Positions 26,489 to 35,790 of a stretch of 64,000 nucleotides of DNA are shown here, piece by piece. Source of the DNA: Deltaproteobacteria bacterium (lineage in GTDB: Bacteria > UBA10199 > JACPAL01 > JACOUP01). The notes below the pieces were generated by a model. That model was given only the letters and a program-made list of their open reading frames with translations, searched no databases and was not told where the DNA came from. The stretch lies in the NCBI GenBank assembly GCA_016177765.1, contig JACOUP010000008.1, positions 377,021 to 441,020 on the forward strand. The letters run 5' to 3'. Position numbers and translations under genes: made by a program. Within the stretch, counting starts at the first letter, position 1, and the number at the start of each line of letters is the position of its first letter.

Positions 26489-29400
26489 CTAGTCTAATTT
26501 AACAGAGACAATCTTGGAAGTGCCCGGCTCTTCCATGGTTACTCCATAGAGGGTATCGGCCATCTCCATCGTCCGTTTGTTGTGGGAGATCAGGATGAAT
26601 TGCGTTCGGCCGGTCAGGTCGCGGATCAATTCATGGAATCGACCGACATTGACTTCATCGAGCGGGGCATCGACCTCGTCCAGAATACAGAAAGGAGACG
26701 GTTTGACGAGGAAGATGGAAAAGACAAGGGCCGTTGCGGAAAGGGCCTTCTCCCCACCGGAGAGGAGTGAAAGGTGCTGGAGTCTCTTGCCCGGAGGCTG
26801 GACCATGATCTCCACGCCGCTGGTGAGGAGATCATTCGGATCAGTGAGTGAGAGTTCGGCCCGTCCCCCCTTGAACAGCTTGGGAAAGAGGACCTGGAAT
26901 TTCTCATTAACCAGGGCCAGCGTCTCCTCAAACCGCTTTTTAGTTGCCTGATTAATCCGCGAAATTGCCTTTTGCAGGGCATCGAGCGATTTCTCCAGAT
27001 CTTCATACTGCCTGGAAAGAAAATCGTGACGATTCTTCAACTCTTCATATTCAGGGATCGCCCCCAGATTGACATCCCCCATTTTATCCATCCTGTCTTT
27101 GAGCTCCACCGCTTCAGCAGAGGTGATAGAAGCCTCGAACCCCTCCGGAACGAGAGGAAGCTCCCCTTCCGCAAGATGAACGGCATATCTTTCCAGCATC
27201 TGGCCCGTGATATGCTCCCGTTCCGATTTCATCTGGGTCAAGGTGACCTTCAGGTCACCGGTATGGCTCCGTGCCAGATCATACTCCTTGCGGATATCCC
27301 GCATCGAGAGTTCCTCCCCTCTTTGCTCTTCCAGGAGGATCTCAAACCCCTTCTTCTTTTCCTCATAATGGCCGCGCAACTCCTCCAGGGAGACCCGTTG
27401 CTGCGACAGACCGGTATTGTCCGCCTCCATTTCCATTTTGAGAGAAACCAGCTGTTGGTTGGCACCGGTAATCTCGGACAACCTTTTGTCCAGAATCTCC
27501 TGAAGGTCGTGACGCCCCCCCTCCACCCTCTTGAGTCCCTCTTCAAGATGCCCCTTCTTTTCCGTAACGGCTGCTGTCCGAACCTTGAGATTGGTCAGGG
27601 TGAGTCCCTGCTGTTCCACCGCGGTAGTGATTTCTTTGAGGTGCTCCTGCAAATCACGAATCGCCGTCTCTTTCTGATCCTTGACGGTAGCCAGATCCCC
27701 CTTCTGGTTTGAACAACGCCTCAGTTCCTCTTCGACGGCGGCCATCTCGGTGCCCAGCTGACGGTGTTCCCCTTCCAGCACCGCCTTCCTCTCAAGGTAA
27801 CGGGAAACCTCGGACTCTTCATGAGACAGATCTTTTTCCAACGCCCCGATCGTCCTGTCGACTTCATAAAACTCCCGCTGAGCGTTCTCCAGGGAGATTT
27901 CAAGGGAAGAGACCTTGGCCGCCTTCTGGTTGGCAACATCTTCCTTCCAATCCGCCTCGGCCTCAATTTCGGTAATTTCCCCTCTCAATTCCTGCATCTC
28001 CCGCTTTTTCTCCAAAATCAGCTTGCCGGAATCTCCCCCGCGTCCGCCGCTGACAACCCCATGCGGATCCACAACTTCACCATCGAGCGTCACGAGCGTC
28101 TTCTTGTGACCATTGGACCGCCAGAGGGAAAGGGCCCTGGCCAGATCATCAACAAGGACAAAATCCCCAAAGAGATAGGAACCCAATTTCTCAAAATCCC
28201 CTTTCACCCGGATGAACTCCAGCATCGGACCGATCACCCCTTCCTCGTGGCGTGGGAAGGAATCGTTCTCCGTATGCCGGATCCCGAGCGGGATAAAGGT
28301 CGAACGTCCCTGCCCCTCGGTCTTGAGGTAGGAGATCGCATCGACCCCCTCTTCATGACTCTTCACGATGATCGATTGCAACTTTTCGCCCAAGGCGGCG
28401 CTGACCGCCGTCTCGTACTCCGGAGGGGATTCCACATAATCGGCAACAACCCCCATGATTCCCGCCATTTTTCCCTCCGTCTTGCGGGCCCGGAGGATCG
28501 ATCGCACCCCTTCCTGATACCCCTCAAAATTTCTCTCAAGATCCACCAAAGACTTGAGTCGTGAGCGTCTTAAAACCATCTCTTCCTTCTTTTGAACAAG
28601 CTCCATCTCTGCCAGTTCACGAGCCTCCCGCTCCGTCACCAACGCCTTCTTCACATCGTTAATCTGGCCTGTAAACTGCCCCTGTTCCTGACGCTTGAGT
28701 TCCAGGACACGACGGACCTCATGAACCCGCTCCTGCACCACGGCGCAGTGGTGACCGATCTCGGAAATCTCCGCCTCAAGCCGTGCCATCCGCGCCTTGA
28801 AATCAATCCTCCGCCCCTCAAGCCCCTCCCTGCGGCTCTCCCCCGTCGCCATCTCCCTCAAGGAAAGGGACAGTTGCCCCTTTTCCTCCTCCAATTGTCT
28901 CTGCAAAGAAACCTGCTCTTCGGAAAGCCTTTTCCATTCCGCTTCTGCCGTGGTCCTCTGTTCCGTGACCTCTTTTTCCTCGGCAAGAATGGTGGTGATC
29001 TCCTCCTGCTCCCCCTCTTTTTCCGTCTCGAGCGTCAGGAGTCTTTCTTTGGCCTGAGCAATTTCAGCAAGCCACCCTTCAATCTGTTTCTGGATATTTT
29101 GAGTTTCTTTCTCCTGAAACCCCTGTTTGGCCTCCAAAAGCTGAATCTGGTTGGTGACTTCGTAGATTTTTTCCTGCAACTGCGAAAGCTCTTGTTCCTG
29201 TTCGGTGAGCGAAAGACGACGCGTCTCCAGGTTGGCCTCAAAAGAGGCGACCTTGGCTCCCGATTCGGTTTCCCGCCCCTGCCAGTCGGTGAGCAAGGTC
29301 TCCAGCTCCCCAACCTCGCGGTTGATCTCCCTCAACTTGGCGGCCGCCAACAGGACCTCCAGCTCGCGGAGCCTGTTTTTGACCTCCTTGAATTTTTCCG

Positions 29401-30043
29401 CCTTCTTGACCTGACGATCGAGGGAGACGATCTGGCGCCTGACCTCGGTCAGGATATCAGCAAGCCGTGTGAGATTCAGCCGGGTCCCTTCCATCCGGCG
29501 CAGGGCTGCTTCTTTGCGAAGTTTAAACTTGGAAATCCCCGCCGCCTCTTCAATCAGAAGTCGCCGATCCTCCGGTTTGGCATTGATGGCAAAATCGATC
29601 TTTCCCTGTTCAATAACCGAGTAGGCCTTGTGACCAACGCCGGTCCCCAAAAAGAGATCAATGATATCCTTCAGACGACACTGGGTATTGTTGATCCGAT
29701 ATTCACTCTCCCCCGATCGGAAGAGACGACGGGTTACGGTAATTTCCGAAAAACTGGCATACTCCACCGGGACAAGGCCGTCCTCCGTGGAAAAGGTGAG
29801 CGAGACCTCCCCCATCCCCAGAGGGGCCCGGGACTCCGACCCGGCAAAGATCACATCCTCCATCGATTTTCCGCGAAGGCTCTTGGCACTCATCTCCCCC
29901 ATGACCCAGCGGATGGAATCAACAATGTTCGATTTCCCACAACCGTTCGGCCCGACAACACAGGTGATCGGAGAATCAAAGGAGACCGTTGTCGGGTCGA
30001 CAAACGATTTGAACCCGACCATGGAGAGGCGTCTTATTTTCAT
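26489..30043 (-). CDS. smc: Chromosome segregation protein SMC
   Basis: A complete 1184-residue SMC ATPase that compacts and separates chromosomes with ScpA and ScpB. The Walker A motif GPNGCGKSN lies at about residues 32-40. Two long coiled coils (about 170-490 and 680-1020) flank a hinge (about 510-660, with VVDPHGVVSGGRGGDSGK). The ABC signature LSLLSGGEKALSA is at about 1090 and Walker B CILDEVDAPLDEVN at about 1120. A TTTACA-17-CTAAAT promoter sits only about eight bases before the expected first base, so the mRNA leader is very short and there is no ribosome site. Confidence 0.97.
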   Translation of the reverse strand: MKIRRLSMVGFKSFVDPTTVSFDSPITCVVGPNGCGKSNIVDSIRWVMGEMSAKSLRGKSMEDVIFAGSESRAPLGMGEVSLTFSTEDGLVPVEYASFSEITVTRRLFRSGESEYRINNTQCRLKDIIDLFLGTGVGHKAYSVIEQGKIDFAINAKPEDRRLLIEEAAGISKFKLRKEAALRRMEGTRLNLTRLADILTEVRRQIVSLDRQVKKAEKFKEVKNRLRELEVLLAAAKLREINREVGELETLLTDWQGRETESGAKVASFEANLETRRLSLTEQEQELSQLQEKIYEVTNQIQLLEAKQGFQEKETQNIQKQIEGWLAEIAQAKERLLTLETEKEGEQEEITTILAEEKEVTEQRTTAEAEWKRLSEEQVSLQRQLEEEKGQLSLSLREMATGESRREGLEGRRIDFKARMARLEAEISEIGHHCAVVQERVHEVRRVLELKRQEQGQFTGQINDVKKALVTEREARELAEMELVQKKEEMVLRRSRLKSLVDLERNFEGYQEGVRSILRARKTEGKMAGIMGVVADYVESPPEYETAVSAALGEKLQSIIVKSHEEGVDAISYLKTEGQGRSTFIPLGIRHTENDSFPRHEEGVIGPMLEFIRVKGDFEKLGSYLFGDFVLVDDLARALSLWRSNGHKKTLVTLDGEVVDPHGVVSGGRGGDSGKLILEKKREMQELRGEITEIEAEADWKEDVANQKAAKVSSLEISLENAQREFYEVDRTIGALEKDLSHEESEVSRYLERKAVLEGEHRQLGTEMAAVEEELRRCSNQKGDLATVKDQKETAIRDLQEHLKEITTAVEQQGLTLTNLKVRTAAVTEKKGHLEEGLKRVEGGRHDLQEILDKRLSEITGANQQLVSLKMEMEADNTGLSQQRVSLEELRGHYEEKKKGFEILLEEQRGEELSMRDIRKEYDLARSHTGDLKVTLTQMKSEREHITGQMLERYAVHLAEGELPLVPEGFEASITSAEAVELKDRMDKMGDVNLGAIPEYEELKNRHDFLSRQYEDLEKSLDALQKAISRINQATKKRFEETLALVNEKFQVLFPKLFKGGRAELSLTDPNDLLTSGVEIMVQPPGKRLQHLSLLSGGEKALSATALVFSIFLVKPSPFCILDEVDAPLDEVNVGRFHELIRDLTGRTQFILISHNKRTMEMADTLYGVTMEEPGTSKIVSVKLD

Positions 30044-30057
30044 TAAGGTTATTGACT

Positions 30058-30086
30058 ATTTAGCATAAAGGGGCCTTATTTGTAAA
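30058..30086 (-). promoter_or_regulatory. Sigma70-like promoter for smc
   Basis: On the minus strand TTTACA (30086-30081) and CTAAAT (30063-30058) are spaced by 17 bases. The predicted start of transcription is near 30051, about eight bases before the smc ATG. A weaker plus-strand TTGACT (30052-30057) with TTATTT (30076-30081) overlaps it and could serve the EamA gene. Confidence 0.5.
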
Positions 30087-30099
30087 GGGTGATTCACCC
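30087..30099. repeat. 15-bp family palindrome before the EamA gene
   Basis: One unit, GGGTGATTCACCC, in the 5' leader of the EamA-family gene, directly followed by its ribosome site AAGGAGG (30100-30106). In RNA the hairpin would sit next to the ribosome site and could affect translation. Confidence 0.85.
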
Positions 30100-30110
30100 A
30101 AGGAGGTTCT

Positions 30111-30530
30111 ATGAAACCTGTTTACCTGTCACTGGTCACCATGGTGTTGATGGGGGTGACCCCCCTTTTCGACAAGATGGCGATGCAGGGGACCCGGGCC
30201 CTCTCCCTCCTTGTCGTCCGGATGGGGATACTGCTCGTCGGTTATGGACTCATCGCCGGAATGACCGGGGACCTGAAAGAAATAAGTCATCTGGCCCCAA
30301 AAACCCTATTCTGGATCGTCCTCTCTTCCCTCTGCGGGATCGGAAGTCTCTACGCCTACTTTGCCGCCATCAAGATGGGGGAAGTCTCCGTGGTTTCAAC
30401 ACTGATCTCGGCTTCGCCGTTTATTGCCACAACCCTCTCGATCTTTTTCTTCAGGGAGACAATAACGATCACCAAAGTGGTCGGTATTCTGACAACGGTC
30501 ACAGGGATTGTCCTTTTGGCAAGAAGCTAG
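30111..30530 (+). CDS. Half-length EamA-family membrane protein
   Basis: A 139-residue protein with four to five transmembrane helices, equivalent to one EamA repeat. Full drug/metabolite transporters have two repeats; single-repeat proteins act as dimers. The segment MGEVSVVSTLISASPFIATTLSIFFFRETITITKVVGILTTVTGIVLL is characteristic of the last helices. A good AAGGAGG ribosome site stands five bases ahead of the ATG and directly follows a palindromic repeat. The stop codon touches another two-unit palindromic repeat. The substrate is unknown. Confidence 0.85.
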   Translation: MKPVYLSLVTMVLMGVTPLFDKMAMQGTRALSLLVVRMGILLVGYGLIAGMTGDLKEISHLAPKTLFWIVLSSLCGIGSLYAYFAAIKMGEVSVVSTLISASPFIATTLSIFFFRETITITKVVGILTTVTGIVLLARS

Positions 30531-30559
30531 GGCGATTCGCCCTTGGGTGATTCACCCTT
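30530..30559. repeat. 15-bp palindromic repeat, two units at convergent gene ends
   Basis: Units GGGCGATTCGCCCTT and GGGTGATTCACCCTT. The first differs from the second by a paired change (T to C and A to G) that keeps the stem intact. The array lies between the stop of the EamA gene (30528-30530) and the stop of the convergent lipoprotein gene (30558-30560), so it may form a bidirectional 3' hairpin. Confidence 0.9.
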
Positions 30560-31724
30560 AAGGGTATTTCCCAACGACGGTACGGGTGGCCAAATCAACA
30601 ACCAGAAGGTTGTCCGAGGCGAGGTTTGTGACATAGAGATAATCGGTCCCCCCCAGGCTAAAAGGGGCCAGACCGAACGGTTGGTCCGAAACAAAACCAT
30701 TACTGTTTAAATTAAGGGTTGCCGCTATTTCCCCAGTGAGGACATTCACGACGACAATATTGTTCTTCCCAAGATCAGAGACGTAGACCTCCTTGCGGGC
30801 ATCAAAATAAACAACCTCGTTGGGATTACTCAAGACCTCATCGGTCGATTGACCGAGCGGCATCGTCTGCTTCACAACCGTGCTCAAAGCCACTTCGGTC
30901 GTCGCCACCGAATCGGACGGTTTCAGATCGGAAGGGTCAATCACCAAAAGGGAAGGATTGTCAAAATTGCCATCGGCCACGTAGAGAAGTTTTCCATTGG
31001 TCGCAATCCCCCTGAAATCCTCTGTTTCACTGGTGATCACATAATCCAGAGACTGGGTCGTGCCTCCCAGTTCCGCAAGGTTCACGACAAAAATCTCCCC
31101 TCCCCGTGTGGTGACAAAGGCCTGGTCTCCAATCAAGGCCACCTCCGAGGCCCCTTTCCCCTCCACAGTCTCCCCTGAGGAGAGGTCCACACTAAACTGG
31201 AGACTGGTAAAGGTGGCAAGATTCCCGGCTGGATCGTACCGCAACAGGGCCCCGCCGTTCGTCGCCACATAGAAACGACCCCCGGTATCACAACAGGCAA
31301 TCCCGAAGGGGCTGTCCCCCGAGGCCAGTTCCGTGACGGAGAGAAAATCCGGCGAGCCTTCGTCCAGATTGATCTGGAGGAGCCGGTCGTCCGGATCCAG
31401 GTTGTCTTCCGAAAGACGGTTGGGGACATAGAGTCTTTTTTGAGCCAGATCCAGAGAGGCCTGCCCCGAAAAATTGGGGATCGCGGCCGTTTTTATAAGG
31501 GTGGGTGATTGCGGATTGGTGATATTCAGGACCATGACGGTTGTGTCCAGATACTTGAGCCGCTGGTTGGAATTGACAAGATAGGCCCGGAGGCCGGCAG
31601 GATCAACAGCCACAGCAGTCGGCGAGGCAACCTGGTCGCCAATCTTGGTGAAGAGGGTTTCGGTGCAAGCGGACCCGGCCAAGAGAAGAAATAGGAAGCT
31701 AATCGGCTTTGAGAGTTTCCGCAA
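30558..31724 (-). CDS. Lipoprotein with YncE-like beta-propeller
   Basis: A 388-residue protein with a signal peptide ending in LLAGSAC (lipobox), so it is lipid-anchored. The rest consists of repeated propeller-like segments such as SPTAVAVDPAGLRAYLVNSN, SPFGIACCDTGGRFYVATNGG, GIATNGKLLYVADGNF and PFGLAPFSLGGTDYLYVTNL, as in YncE/SMP-30-like seven-bladed folds. Such proteins often bind ligands or act as scaffolds. It overlaps ppdK by 26 bases on the same strand. Function is unassigned. Confidence 0.85.
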   Translation of the reverse strand: MRKLSKPISFLFLLLAGSACTETLFTKIGDQVASPTAVAVDPAGLRAYLVNSNQRLKYLDTTVMVLNITNPQSPTLIKTAAIPNFSGQASLDLAQKRLYVPNRLSEDNLDPDDRLLQINLDEGSPDFLSVTELASGDSPFGIACCDTGGRFYVATNGGALLRYDPAGNLATFTSLQFSVDLSSGETVEGKGASEVALIGDQAFVTTRGGEIFVVNLAELGGTTQSLDYVITSETEDFRGIATNGKLLYVADGNFDNPSLLVIDPSDLKPSDSVATTEVALSTVVKQTMPLGQSTDEVLSNPNEVVYFDARKEVYVSDLGKNNIVVVNVLTGEIAATLNLNSNGFVSDQPFGLAPFSLGGTDYLYVTNLASDNLLVVDLATRTVVGKYP

Positions 31725-34368
31725 CAGAGGTCTCCTTTAAGGCAGCATGGGCGGCAGCAAGCCGGGCCACGGGGACACGATAGGGGGAACAACTGACATA
31801 GTTCAGACCGATCCGGTGGCAAAACTCCACGGAGACCGGATCCCCCCCGTGTTCCCCACAGATCCCAACCTCCAGGGTTGGTTTGATCTCCCTTGCCTTG
31901 TCCACACAGAGTTGCATCAGAACACCCACCCCTTTGAGATCCAGCGAAACGAAAGGATCCCCATCCAGCAAACCCTGTTCCAGATAGTCATGCAGAAATT
32001 TGCCGACATCATCCCGGCTGAAACCGAGCGTCGTTTGCGTCAGGTCATTCGTCCCGAAGGAGAAAAAATCGGCAAACGGGGCGATTTCATCCGCGGTCAT
32101 GGCGGCACGGGGGAGTTCGATCATCGTCCCGATCTTGTAGTCAATCTTCTGCCTTTTGCCAGCCATCACCTGATCGGCAACCTTGCGGCAAATATTACGC
32201 AACACCTGAAGCTCACTCGCATGCCCGACCAGCGGGATCTCAATCTCAGGTTTCACCGACAGCCCTTTCCTCTGAACCAGCTCACAGGCCGCCTCCATAA
32301 TCGCCACCACCTGCATCTCATAAATCTCCGGGTAACTGATCCCCAAACGACACCCGCGATGACCCAGCATCGGGTTGAATTCCCGGAGTGACTCCAGTTT
32401 GGCCTTAAGCCTTTCCACCGGGACTCCCATATTTTTGGAAAGGAGGCCGATCTCCTCACCCGTATGCGGCAAAAATTCGTGGAGGGGAGGGTCCAAAAGA
32501 CGGATCGTCACTGGAAGACCGGCCATCACCTCGAAAATTTGCAAAAAATCCCCTTTTTGCATCGGAAGAATCTTGGCCAGCGCCTTCCGGCGTCCTCCCT
32601 CATCTTCCGCAAGAATCATTTCCCTGACCGCCTCGATCCGGTCCGGTTCGAAAAACATATGCTCCGTGCGGCAAAGCCCGATCCCCTCCGCCCCAAAATT
32701 ACGCGCCACACGAGAATCGGTCGCCGTGTCGGCATTGGCTCGGACCTTGAGACGCCGGACTTTATCCACCCACCCCATCAGGGTTGCAAAATCACTGGAG
32801 AGTTCCGGTAAAATTGTCGGCACCACCCCCAGCATCACCTCACCACTGCTTCCATTCAACGTGATCGTTTCCCCTTTTCGAACAACGGTAGAACCGATGG
32901 TGAACTGATCCTTATCGACATTCAGATCCATTTCGCCGCAACCGACGATACAGCATTTCCCCATCCCGCGGGCAACAACAGCCGCATGGCTTGTCATTCC
33001 CCCCCGCGCCGTTAAAATCCCGACGGCGGCATGCATGCCATGGATGTCCTCCGGTGAGGTTTCCAGACGAACCAAGATCACTTTTTCACCAAGTTCCGCC
33101 GCCGCTTGAGCTTCATCGGCCGTAAAAACCACCGAGCCAACCGCCGCCCCCGGCGATGCCGGAAGCCCGCGGGCCAGCACCTTCTTAGAGGCCTTCGGAT
33201 CGATCATCGGGTGGAGAAGTTGATCCAACAGGGAAGGTTCCACCCGGAGGATCGCGGTCTTTTCATCAATCAACCCTTCCCTCACCATATCCACCGCAAT
33301 CTTGACTGCTGACGGCGCTGTCCGTTTCCCGTTTCGGGTCTGGAGGAGCCAAAGCCTTCTCTTCTGAACGGTGAATTCAATATCCTGCATATCCCGGTAA
33401 TGCTTTTCCAGTTTTTGATAAATTTTTGTCAGCTCCTGATAGACCTCCGGCATCGTCTTTTCCAGGGAATCAGTCGTCTGATTCAGGGCCTTGGGCGTCC
33501 GGATCCCGGCCACAACATCCTCCCCTTGGGCGTTGATCAGGTATTCCCCAAAAAACCGTTTCTCCCCGGTGGAGGGATCCCGCGTAAAGGCAACACCGGT
33601 GGCTGAGTCCTCCCCCATGTTGCCAAAGACCATCGCTTGCACGTTAGCCGCCGTCCCCCAGTGATTTGGAATTTTATGAATCCGGCGGTATTCGATCGCC
33701 CTCTTGTTGTTCCACGAGCGGAAAACAGCCGTCGTCGCCTCCCATAACTGGACCCACGGGTCCTGCGGAAACAGTTTGCCAGACTCCTCAATCTTTTTCT
33801 TGTAATCCTGCACTAACCCCTGGAGATCGGCGGCGGTCAACTCCGTATCCAGTTTGACAGGCCGTAACTCTTTTTTGTATTCCAGCAACCGCTCAAAAAT
33901 TCGGCTGTCCAGCCCCAAGACCACATTGGCATACATCTGGATAAAACGACGGTAGCTGTCGTAGGCAAAGCGTGGGTTTTCTGTTTTTTCTGCCAGTCCC
34001 TGAACCGTTTCATCATTGAGCCCCAGATTCAAAACGGTATCCATCATCCCCGGCATGCTAACACGGGCCCCGGAACGGACGGAGACGAGGAGCGGGTTGT
34101 GCCTGTCCCCAAATGTCGCCTCCATGATCTTCTCCACCTTCTCAAGTTTTTCCCTCGCCTCTTTTTCGAGCCCTGCCGGAAGTTCTCCCCCCTTTTCGGT
34201 ATAAGAGGTACAAACCTCAGTGGTCAGTGTAAAACCGGGCGGGACCGGGATTCCCAAGAGAGTCATTTCAGCGAGACCGGCCCCCTTACCCCCCAGGAGA
34301 TCCTTCATCCGGCCGTTTCCCTCCGCCTTCCCCCCCCCAAAAAAATAGACCCAATTTTGTTCCTTCAT
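31699..34368 (-). CDS. ppdK: Pyruvate, phosphate dikinase
   Basis: An 889-residue enzyme interconverting pyruvate, ATP and phosphate with PEP, AMP and pyrophosphate. It has the N-terminal ATP-grasp domain (GGKGAGLAEM, VSVRSGARVSMPGMMDTVLN), the central phosphohistidine domain (ARGGMTSHAAVVARGMGKCC, with the catalytic His) and the C-terminal TIM barrel (GICGEHGGDPVSVEFC). The length is normal for the family. The start overlaps the stop of the glycyl-tRNA synthetase gene by one base (TGATG). Confidence 0.97.
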   Translation of the reverse strand: MKEQNWVYFFGGGKAEGNGRMKDLLGGKGAGLAEMTLLGIPVPPGFTLTTEVCTSYTEKGGELPAGLEKEAREKLEKVEKIMEATFGDRHNPLLVSVRSGARVSMPGMMDTVLNLGLNDETVQGLAEKTENPRFAYDSYRRFIQMYANVVLGLDSRIFERLLEYKKELRPVKLDTELTAADLQGLVQDYKKKIEESGKLFPQDPWVQLWEATTAVFRSWNNKRAIEYRRIHKIPNHWGTAANVQAMVFGNMGEDSATGVAFTRDPSTGEKRFFGEYLINAQGEDVVAGIRTPKALNQTTDSLEKTMPEVYQELTKIYQKLEKHYRDMQDIEFTVQKRRLWLLQTRNGKRTAPSAVKIAVDMVREGLIDEKTAILRVEPSLLDQLLHPMIDPKASKKVLARGLPASPGAAVGSVVFTADEAQAAAELGEKVILVRLETSPEDIHGMHAAVGILTARGGMTSHAAVVARGMGKCCIVGCGEMDLNVDKDQFTIGSTVVRKGETITLNGSSGEVMLGVVPTILPELSSDFATLMGWVDKVRRLKVRANADTATDSRVARNFGAEGIGLCRTEHMFFEPDRIEAVREMILAEDEGGRRKALAKILPMQKGDFLQIFEVMAGLPVTIRLLDPPLHEFLPHTGEEIGLLSKNMGVPVERLKAKLESLREFNPMLGHRGCRLGISYPEIYEMQVVAIMEAACELVQRKGLSVKPEIEIPLVGHASELQVLRNICRKVADQVMAGKRQKIDYKIGTMIELPRAAMTADEIAPFADFFSFGTNDLTQTTLGFSRDDVGKFLHDYLEQGLLDGDPFVSLDLKGVGVLMQLCVDKAREIKPTLEVGICGEHGGDPVSVEFCHRIGLNYVSCSPYRVPVARLAAAHAALKETSVAETLKAD

Positions 34369-35690
34369 CAGACTCCCTCCTTCAATTGATCTTCCAAGTA
34401 ATCCCGGACCTGGGAGATCTCGATCCTCTCCTGCTTCATCGTGTCCCGATCCCGAAGGGTCACTTTCTGGTCTTTTTCCGAATCAAAGTCATAGGTCAGG
34501 CAATAAGGGGTCCCGATCTCATCATGCCGCCGGTACCGTTTGCCGATGCTCCCAACCTCATCATAATCAGTGGCTAGATGGCGACGGAGTTCGTGGGCCA
34601 ACTTCCTGACCGGTCCTCCCAGTTTTTTGGAAAGGGGAAAAAGAGCCACCTTGTAAGGAGCGACCCTGGGGGAAAACCGCAGGACCACCCGCGCCTCTTC
34701 TCCCCCCTCCCCTGTTCGGGCCATCTCTTCATGATAGGCATCCGCAAGGATAGTCAGAAAGGTCCGGTCCACACCGACCGAGCTCTCCACCACACAAGGG
34801 GTAAATTTTTCCTTCGTCTCTTCATCAAAATAAGAAAGATCCTTGCCGGAAACCTTCATATGTTGCGAGAGATCCCAGTCCCCCCGGTCGGCAATCCCTT
34901 CCAGCTCCGACCAGCCAAAGGGGAATTCGTACTCAATATCGGTACACCCCTTGGCATAATGGGCCAATTCCTCTTTGGCATGCACCCTCTTCCTCAACTT
35001 TTCCTTGCGAACCCCCAAGGCGAGAAACCACCGAAACCGCTCTTCCACCCAGTATTCATACCAATGAGCAGACTCCGAGGCCTTGACAAAAAACTCCATT
35101 TCCATCTGCTCGAATTCCCGCGAGCGAAAGATAAAATTCCTCGGGGTGATCTCGTTTCGGAATGATTTTCCGATCTGGGCGATCCCGAACGGGATCTTCT
35201 GCCGGCTGGTGACAACAACATTTTTAAACTGGGTGAAAATGGACTGGCAGGTCTCCGGACGGAGATAGGCGATAGAGGAATCCTCTTCCACGGCGCCAAC
35301 ATGGGTCTTGAACATCAGGTTGAACTTCCGGGCCTCCGTCAGGGAACCACCACACTCAGGGCATGTTTTTTTGCTAATCTCATCGGTGCGAAAACGGCGA
35401 TGGCACTTCTTGCAATCGACCATTGGATCCGTAAAATTTTCCACATGGCCCGAGGCCACCCAGGTCTGGGGGTGGGCGACGATCGAGGTATCCAGCCCCA
35501 CCACGTCATCCCGTTCCTGAACAACCTGCCGCCACCAACAGTCCTTGATATTTTTCCGGAGTTCGACCCCGATCGGACCGTAGTCCCAGAAACCGTTCAG
35601 GCCACCATAGATCTCGCTGGATTGGAAAACAAACCCTCTTCTTTTGGCCAGGGAAACAATCTTTTCCATGAGGAGAGCGCTTTCTAACAT
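34368..35690 (-). CDS. glyS: Glycyl-tRNA synthetase, dimeric type
   Basis: A class II aminoacyl-tRNA synthetase of the eukaryote-like alpha2 type, about 440 residues. The start is set at MLESALLMEKIVSLAKRRGF because GGAAGGG precedes ATG 35690; the ATG at 35669 is an alternative. FVFQSSEIYGGLNGFWDYGPIG is the family signature, and CKKCHRRF...CPECGG is a zinc insertion. Class II motif 2 region SFRNEITPRNFIFRSREFEQMEMEFF is intact, and the C-terminal anticodon-binding domain begins near residue 340. It leads a glyS-ppdK-lipoprotein operon. Confidence 0.95.
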   Translation of the reverse strand: MLESALLMEKIVSLAKRRGFVFQSSEIYGGLNGFWDYGPIGVELRKNIKDCWWRQVVQERDDVVGLDTSIVAHPQTWVASGHVENFTDPMVDCKKCHRRFRTDEISKKTCPECGGSLTEARKFNLMFKTHVGAVEEDSSIAYLRPETCQSIFTQFKNVVVTSRQKIPFGIAQIGKSFRNEITPRNFIFRSREFEQMEMEFFVKASESAHWYEYWVEERFRWFLALGVRKEKLRKRVHAKEELAHYAKGCTDIEYEFPFGWSELEGIADRGDWDLSQHMKVSGKDLSYFDEETKEKFTPCVVESSVGVDRTFLTILADAYHEEMARTGEGGEEARVVLRFSPRVAPYKVALFPLSKKLGGPVRKLAHELRRHLATDYDEVGSIGKRYRRHDEIGTPYCLTYDFDSEKDQKVTLRDRDTMKQERIEISQVRDYLEDQLKEGV

Positions 35691-35754
35691 CGCCCTTCCA
35701 AGGACGTCAAGACAAAAGCCCCCCACCCCTTACCTGATAACCTCTTAAATCTCC

Positions 35755-35782
35755 TTGCCTTTTAGGTCACTCCCTCTATAAT
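35755..35782 (+). promoter_or_regulatory. Sigma70-like promoter for the RND adaptor gene
   Basis: TTGCCT (35755-35760) and a consensus TATAAT (35777-35782) are spaced by 16 bases. The predicted start lies within a few bases of the ATG at 35791, again leaving almost no leader. Confidence 0.55.
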
Positions 35783-35790
35783 GGAGGGCC

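Noticed and set aside
28592-30046. 484-codon plus-strand open frame opposite smc
   Set aside because: The translation is leucine/proline-rich antisense of the SMC coiled coil; smc is complete with all motifs.
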